Assembly (NCBI GenBank): GCA_963763575.1
Contig: CAVXPD010000003.1
Span: forward strand, 205,245-269,244
Length of the DNA stretch: 64,000 bases
Direction of reading: 5' to 3'
Source: Bog-473 sp963763575
GTDB lineage: Bacteria > Actinomycetota > Acidimicrobiia > Acidimicrobiales > RAAP-2
Part shown: positions 59,297 to 64,000 of the stretch, one piece after another
Numbering within the stretch: position 1 is the stretch's first letter
Layout: each line of letters starts with the position of its first letter
Notes under the pieces: generated by a model
What the model was told of the DNA's origin: nothing
The model's database searches: none
Seen by the model: only the letters and a program-made list of their open reading frames with translations
Program-made: the position numbers and the translations under genes

Positions 59297-60273
59297 GCCC
59301 GGATGCAAAAAGGCGGCGTCGCTTCAAGCCCGACCGCGACGTCAAGGAGTGGAAGGGCGCCTACGTCCCCTACGACATTCTGAAGGAGGCGTTCATCGCC
59401 TTTCTGGCCGTCGGGGTCCTGACCGTGCTGTTGGCCGTCGTCTTTTCCTCGCCCGACGAGCCTGCAGTGACCCTCAAGACCTGGTCCATTGCCGACCCGG
59501 TCGACTTCGCCCAGACGGCAATCATGGAGCTGGACGGCACAAGTGGGGTGGCGACCTACGGCCCGCCCTATAACGCCACCCCGAACTCCTCCCAACACAT
59601 CGGCTTCTTCGAGCCGAACCAGTGGTTCGGCGTGCACCAGCCCATCGACACGGCGCAGGACTTCGTGATCCAACCGCTGCGCACGCTCCCCAACCAGCCG
59701 GTCCTGCAAGCCGCGCTCAACCGGTACCAGAGCGCCTCAACGACCCAGCAGACTTCCTGGACCACCGCTTACGAGAAGGCTGTTGCCAACGCCACCGACG
59801 TCCACGGCCGCCTGCATGTCCCTCTCGGGCGCTACGGACCAGTCGGGATCATCATCGGCGGCGAGACAGCCATGGCCCAGACCGGGGGCCTGGACGGGAC
59901 CCTGCTCAGCGAGGGGCAGTTCTACAACACGAACTACACCAAGCCGCTGCTGTTCATTGCCGACGGCACCTACCTGTCGAATCTGGCCGGCGCGCAGCAC
60001 CTGCAGGGCAGCCAGTGGGGAATGATGAACGAGACGGGGAACTACCCCGGGCAGGCGTGGCTCTGGCTCTACACCATGTGGTACCAGGTCCCGCCAATGA
60101 ACTCGTCGTCCAATGGTGATCTCGAGGTGTGGGCCATCATGATGGTGCTCACGCTCGGGCTGATCCTCCTTCCGTTCATTCCCGTCCTGCGCTCCATCCC
60201 CCGCTGGACCAGGGTGTACAGGCTTATCTGGCGGCGCCACTATCGCTCGCTCGCTGACGTAAACATCTCGTAG
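59293..60273 (+). CDS. Two-helix partner of cytochrome b with large external domain
   Basis: A 326-aa protein. Its N-terminus YDILKEAFIAFLAVGVLTVLL (helix about residues 32-52) looks like the start of a cytochrome b C-terminal half or subunit IV. About 220 external residues with Asn/Gln/Gly-rich sequence follow, then one helix (IMMVLTLGLILLPFIPVL) and a basic cytoplasmic tail. No CxxCH heme motif or Rieske cluster motif is seen. GTG 59293 overlaps the cytochrome b stop as GTGA. Most likely a dedicated subunit of the same complex; the function is unknown. Confidence 0.75.
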   Translation: MSPDAKRRRRFKPDRDVKEWKGAYVPYDILKEAFIAFLAVGVLTVLLAVVFSSPDEPAVTLKTWSIADPVDFAQTAIMELDGTSGVATYGPPYNATPNSSQHIGFFEPNQWFGVHQPIDTAQDFVIQPLRTLPNQPVLQAALNRYQSASTTQQTSWTTAYEKAVANATDVHGRLHVPLGRYGPVGIIIGGETAMAQTGGLDGTLLSEGQFYNTNYTKPLLFIADGTYLSNLAGAQHLQGSQWGMMNETGNYPGQAWLWLYTMWYQVPPMNSSSNGDLEVWAIMMVLTLGLILLPFIPVLRSIPRWTRVYRLIWRRHYRSLADVNIS

Positions 60274-60389
60274 CAACCTCCCGAGGATCCGCTTCGGCGG
60301 CGGCGAACTTTCGCCTCTCAGACAGAAGGCGCAACATCTGGTGCGTTTCGCGTTCGAGGACGGGATGATGAGTTGGCCTGTTCCTGAAA

Positions 60390-60454
60390 GGGACCAAGGT
60401 CACCGGCCTCGGGACCTTGCTCCCTATGGGTTCGGCACCCTCCGGGCTCAGACT
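60390..60454 (+). promoter_or_regulatory. Promoter of the HTH/flavin protein gene with two DosR-like boxes
   Basis: Boxes GGGACCAAGGTCAC (60390-60403) and GGGACCTTGCTCCC (60411-60424), 21 bases apart, then CAGACT (60449-60454) and 6 bases to the ATG at 60461. Two helical-turn spaced boxes near -64 and -43 are the classical DosR arrangement. Each box matches 11 of 14 core positions. Confidence 0.65.
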
Positions 60455-60460
60455 TGTCTC

Positions 60461-60572
60461 ATGACACCGACAACCCCGACCAACTCAGGCAACCAAGAGC
60501 CAGAAGTCAGCCGCTCCAGAGGGGAAGTGGTCACGGAGAGGTCTCCAGGACGCAAGGGGGGGCGATCTGGCC
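60461..60572 (+). other. Out-of-frame 5' part of the HTH/flavin-binding gene, ending at a G7 run
   Basis: From ATG 60461 a frame encodes a polar N-terminus up to SPGRKGG. At the run of seven G (60556-60562) the helix-turn-helix continues in another frame as DLARRVTHRRTELGLS. With six G the two parts join perfectly. So the gene is frameshifted by one G, through slippage, phase variation or an assembly error. Confidence 0.7.
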
Positions 60573-60605
60573 CGTCGCGTCACCCATCGCCGGACCGAGC
60601 TCGGC

Positions 60606-61199
60606 TTGAGCACCGAGGAACTGGCGAAGCAGGCGGGTATCGACGCGTGGTTCCTGGCGTACTTCGAGCAGAGCTCCGACAGCACCCTCACCGGCGGAGC
60701 GCTGCGGCGGCTCGCCGTCGCCCTCGATACGACCCCCTCCGCTCTCGAAGGTGCTGGGGTCGATCGCCCCCCGGGTGCAGGCCGCGCCGGGCCGAATCCT
60801 GCTCTCGAGAGTCTCACGCCCGCGCAATGCGAGCAGCATCTCTCTTCGGGCGGTGTAGGACGGATCATCCTCTCCACCGGATCGGGCCCAGTCGCCTATC
60901 CGGTGAACTTCGTCTTCGCCCGCGGTTGCGTGATCTTTAGGACCTCAGATGCGATGGTGGACAACATCTCGGGCGTCGTCGCCTTCGAGGTCGACCACGT
61001 CGACGAGGCCATGAGCGGGGGGTGGAGTGTCCTCGTACGCGGGCATGCCCGCCTGATCGAAGGCGCCGAATTACGCCTTGTCGCAGCAGACCTTGATCTC
61101 GAGCCCTGGGCCGGGGGGGCACGCCTCAACGTGGTCAGCATCGCACCCTTCGAGGTCACCGGCCGGGTCATCGTCCAGCGGGCCCCGAAACACTCCTGA
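60606..61199 (+). CDS. HTH (XRE) and pyridoxamine-oxidase-like flavin-binding protein
   Basis: A 197-aa frame from TTG 60606; the full gene probably starts at 60461 (see the G7 entry). Residues 1-45 are the second part of an XRE helix-turn-helix (LSTEELAKQAGIDAWFLAYFE). Residues about 65-195 form a PNPOx-like split barrel (GGVGRIILSTGSGPVAYPVNF, SVLVRGHARLIEG) that binds FMN, F420 or another cofactor. Proteins with this pairing are frequent in actinobacteria and are often hypoxia or redox linked. Two DosR-like boxes precede it. The alcohol dehydrogenase gene follows 51 bases later. Confidence 0.78.
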   Translation: MSTEELAKQAGIDAWFLAYFEQSSDSTLTGGALRRLAVALDTTPSALEGAGVDRPPGAGRAGPNPALESLTPAQCEQHLSSGGVGRIILSTGSGPVAYPVNFVFARGCVIFRTSDAMVDNISGVVAFEVDHVDEAMSGGWSVLVRGHARLIEGAELRLVAADLDLEPWAGGARLNVVSIAPFEVTGRVIVQRAPKHS

Positions 61200-61250
61200 C
61201 GCCACCATGGCGTTGACGGCAATCGCACTGAAGAGAGAACGGAGAGAATC

Positions 61251-62292
61251 ATGAAGGCACTCGTCTACAACGGACCAGGACGTAAGGACTGGCAGGAAGT
61301 TCCCATGCCCACTATCCAAGACAGCACGGATGCCATCGTGCGGGTCGACTGCACGACCATCTGCGGCACCGACCTCCACATCCTGAAGGGGGATGTTCCC
61401 GAGGTGACCGAAGGACGTATTCTCGGTCACGAGGCTGTCGGCACCATCGAGACGGTGGGCTCGGCGGTGACCAACGTCGCACCTGGTGACCGGGTACTCA
61501 TCTCCTGTATCAGCGCCTGCGGGCGCTGCCGCTACTGTCGAGACGGCAGCTACGGCCAGTGCCTCGGTGGTGGGGGCTGGATCCTCGGCCATCTCATCGA
61601 TGGGACCCAGGCGGAGTACGTCCGGGTGCCCTTTGCCGACACCTCGACGTACAAGGTGCCAGAAGGAGTCGCGCGACGAGGAGATCCTCATGCTGGCCGA
61701 CATCCTGCCCACGTCATACGAAGTCGGAGTCCTGAACGGTCACGTGCAACCCGGAGACACGGTCGCCGTAGTCGGCGCAGGACCGATCGGGCTCGCAGCC
61801 GTCCTCGGGGCTCAGCTCTACTCCCCGAGCCACATCGTCGCCATTGATCTGGCCAACAGCAGATTGGACGTGGCCAAGCGCTTCGGCGCCGACGTCCTGG
61901 TCAACAACGGTCGCGAGGACCCAGTCGAATTGGTGAGAGAGCTCACCGGCGGTCTGGGCGCCGACGTTGCCATCGAGGCGGTCGGCGTTCCGGCCAGCTT
62001 CGAGCTGTGCACGGAACTCGTTCGTCCGGGCGGTCACGTGGCGAACATCGGAGTGCACGGCCAGCCGGCCACACTCCACCTTGAGACGCTCTGGACGCGT
62101 GATATCACGATCACGACCGGCTTGGTTGACACCTACTCGACCCCGACGCTGCTCCGCCTGGTCGCATCACATCAGATCGATGCCAGCGCATTCGGGACTC
62201 ACCATTTTCGCCTTCACGAGATGATTGGCGCCTATGACGTCTTCGGGCGGGCAGCCGATACGGGTGCGGTGAAGGTTGTCATCACCCGGTGA
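61251..62292 (+). pseudogene. Zinc-dependent alcohol dehydrogenase, interrupted by a one-base deletion
   Basis: The N-terminal part (ATG 61251) has TTICGTDLHILKGD (catalytic zinc Cys), GHEAVG, and the four-cysteine structural zinc loop CGRCRYCRDGSYGQC. At about 61676 one base is missing, and the frame runs on as nonsense to 61847. In the next frame the cofactor domain continues from DEEILMLADILPT, with VAVVGAGPIGLAAV binding NAD(P), to 62292. Rejoined, the enzyme would be about 347 residues, normal for a threonine/alcohol dehydrogenase-like protein. Real mutation or assembly error cannot be told apart. Confidence 0.85.
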
Positions 62293-62581
62293 GGGAATAG
62301 TGGAACGACGCGGCGAAACGATCACCTGGGCTGAAGGCAAGGCTACTTGCACGCCGCTTCAAGATCGACCCCAAAGTCCGTGCCGCCCGTCGTCGGAACA
62401 CTCCAGCCAAACTCCTCGAGAACAGGGCGGCGGGTCGAGGCAGAAAGGAGTCGGCCCAGAAGAATGGAGTCCGTTGCTCTGATCATGGCTCTCGCCACAA
62501 GTAGGGGCTCTGTGTGCGGACCTTGCTCCGCTTGGCGTCCTCGTGAGGTCGATCCTGCCGCCGATGGACCTGGAGATCACA

Positions 62582-63844
62582 TCAGACCCTGGCGAACGCG
62601 GCTGCTTCCTCTTCGAAAGCAGCGGCCGCTTCCTTCTGGACGCTGGGACGCGTCCGCGACACGGCGTGGGCGCAATCGTCGGATGTCACCGCAGGGGCAC
62701 CGCCGTCGAGCGCCCGCTCAAAGGCGAGCTGGGCAGCCCGCTGGGCAGCCAGCGCGAAGTCGGCAGGCGTGAAGCCCTCCGTGTGCTTGGCGATGTCCTC
62801 GGCATCACACTTCTCCAGGAACGCGGCCGCGAGCTCAGCACGGCCGACACTGTCGGGCGCGCCGATCGGGATGATGAGATCGAAGCGTCCTGGTCGGAGC
62901 ATGGCTGGATCGATGGAGGCGATGGAGTTTGTTGCCATCACCATGAGTCGACCCGGGCGGGACTTGAAAACTGGAATCGCCTTGAGCAGCTCGTTCACGA
63001 TCGGCTGGCTCTCGGGTCGGCTGGCGCGCGTCGACGCGATTTCGTCCGCCTCGTCGAGGAAACACACCAAGCGGTCCACGTCCGCGAGATCTTCCAGCGC
63101 GGCACGCAGAGCCACTGCGCCCGCAGTGCCGTGGCCCAGGAGTGAGGGGTGCAGCTCGACGAACGCCCAGGAAAGTCTGGACGCCATGGCACGGGCAAAC
63201 GAGGTCTTACCCGTGCCGGGTGGCCCGAAGAGCATCACCGCCGCGGGCGCTCGCAGCCCGACACTGTCCGCCAGCTCGGAATGTGCCAGAGGAGCGACGA
63301 TCCGGCGCTCCAGGAGCTCCTTGGTTGTCGAGAAACCTTTTATCTCTTCCCACAGGCCCACTGCCGGGAAGAGGCCGCCGTAGCGCTCTACGATCTCGAG
63401 CTCCTCGGGCACCATGGAAGCAGACCTGACGTAGAAGTGGAGCCCGTCAATCCGGTCGAACCCCTGGTGCGCGAACGCGACCTCCCCGACTTGATCCGGC
63501 TCAACCAGAGCCAGCATCCGCAGGGCGCCGTGATGGATCGCCTCCTGGTCAAGTTCGCGAAGCAGCGCAGAGCCGATGCCCCGGTTCCGCCAACTCGGGT
63601 GCAGGGCAAGGGCCAGCAGATGAGCATCGCGACCCGCAATACGCGCGATGGCGACGCCAACAAGCTGGCCCGACGCGAATGCCACGGCGGCCGGCTGGTG
63701 TTCGTTGAGCGCCTGGACCACGTCGCTGCGGCTATAAGCGGCGGCCGTGGCCGTGCCGGCCACATCGATAAGGCGCACGATATCCTCCACCGGAGCCAAT
63801 GGATCCCGGTGGTCCACTCCCTGTACGCGCCATCCCAACGTCAC
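62582..63844 (-). CDS. GNAT acetyltransferase - AAA+ ATPase fusion
   Basis: A 420-aa protein. Residues about 45-140 are GNAT-like (VGVAIARIAGRDAHLLAL, HPSWRNRGIGSALLREL with the acetyl-CoA loop). Residues about 160-400 are an AAA+ module: Walker A FGPPGTGKTS near 210, Walker B VCFLDEADEIAS near 260, sensor 1 MATNS, and arginine finger LRPGRFD. It resembles the AAA part of FtsH/CDC48 but has no protease or known partner. GTG 63844 is the likely start. A possible protein-modifying remodeller; I know no described function for this pairing. Confidence 0.85.
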   Translation of the reverse strand: MTLGWRVQGVDHRDPLAPVEDIVRLIDVAGTATAAAYSRSDVVQALNEHQPAAVAFASGQLVGVAIARIAGRDAHLLALALHPSWRNRGIGSALLRELDQEAIHHGALRMLALVEPDQVGEVAFAHQGFDRIDGLHFYVRSASMVPEELEIVERYGGLFPAVGLWEEIKGFSTTKELLERRIVAPLAHSELADSVGLRAPAAVMLFGPPGTGKTSFARAMASRLSWAFVELHPSLLGHGTAGAVALRAALEDLADVDRLVCFLDEADEIASTRASRPESQPIVNELLKAIPVFKSRPGRLMVMATNSIASIDPAMLRPGRFDLIIPIGAPDSVGRAELAAAFLEKCDAEDIAKHTEGFTPADFALAAQRAAQLAFERALDGGAPAVTSDDCAHAVSRTRPSVQKEAAAAFEEEAAAFARV

Positions 63845-64000
63845 GCGTCCAGTCTTGCTCGTTGAGGCCCGACCTGGTGCTACCCCGAATAGAGCAAGCG
63901 GTCGCCTCGTGTCAGAGACGGACTAAGCGGCCAGAGAACGCCAGCTCAAGGCAGATGTGCCCCCATGCTTGGAACAGTTCGTTCTAGCGGCACGTTGAGC

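Noticed and set aside
62543..63145. Plus-strand frame with an orphan DosR-like motif upstream
   Set aside because: It is antisense to the AAA+ gene, and its distance to the motif (33 bases) differs from the 36 bases of the other sites.

Overview
The window looks like chromosomal DNA of a high-GC actinobacterium, probably an uncultured member of the Acidimicrobiia or a relative. The taxon is inferred from gene content, not measured. Supporting signs are GTG starts, many 4-base GTGA/ATGA gene overlaps, mRNAs that appear to lack leaders, a type II glutamine synthetase, a secA-prfB-ftsE-ftsX block, DevS/DevR-like regulators, GAF-ANTAR proteins and genes resembling the mycobacterial cholesterol ring C/D operon. 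I see no phage, IS element, CRISPR array, tRNA or rRNA.

Layout. 1-3.4 kb (minus): a coupled fadE30-ipdF-fadD3-like operon for the steroid CD-ring propionate HIP, with a perfect 19-bp palindrome in front of it. 3.6-9.2 kb: amidohydrolase, serine hydrolase/esterase, msrB, a short ssb, and a MerR/methyltransferase pair around a perfect 20-bp operator. 9.3-15.3 kb (minus): ftsX, ftsE, prfB and secA; the secA zinc tail is out of frame. 15.9-18.5 kb: an ECF sigma factor with a membrane segment and repeat tail, then glnII. 18.6-28.6 kb: TetR/RND pair and metabolic genes (SDR, PhyH dioxygenase, amidase, D-threonine-aldolase-like enzyme, PRC-barrel protein, quinone oxidoreductase, membrane protein). 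28.9-35.6 kb: epoxide hydrolase, then a two-component system divergent from a MacB-type ABC exporter. 35.7-39.8 kb: a large alpha/beta hydrolase with a PKD-like end, a second amidohydrolase and its divergent TetR. 39.9-48.2 kb: a branched-chain-type ABC uptake locus built from fused proteins (LivH-LivM, and MFS-LivF-LivG) with two binding proteins. 48.6-53.6 kb: desaturase, two GAF-ANTAR proteins, DUF6629 protein, second epoxide hydrolase. 53.9-64 kb: a region with gene remnants (crotonase, acetate kinase) and a DevS/DevR-like pair. It also holds four promoters with DosR-like boxes, a cytochrome b6-like module, an HTH/flavin-binding protein, a broken zinc alcohol dehydrogenase and a GNAT-AAA+ fusion.

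The most interesting part is 54.9-61.2 kb. Next to the DevSR-like pair, 14-bp boxes related to GGGACC(W)(W)nnTCCC stand in front of several transcription units. Before the cytochrome b operon and before the HTH/flavin protein, the box lies exactly 36 bases upstream of an ATG, with a -10-like hexamer exactly 6 bases before that ATG. This suggests a local hypoxia/dormancy-type regulon controlling an unusual cytochrome b complex that has no Rieske protein or cytochrome c gene beside it. The second highlight is the MFS-LivF-LivG fusion.

Limits: everything was read by eye. Family names rest on motifs and remembered homologues. Several single-base frameshifts (secA, HTH/flavin gene, alcohol dehydrogenase, crotonase, acetate kinase) could be assembly errors or real decay.
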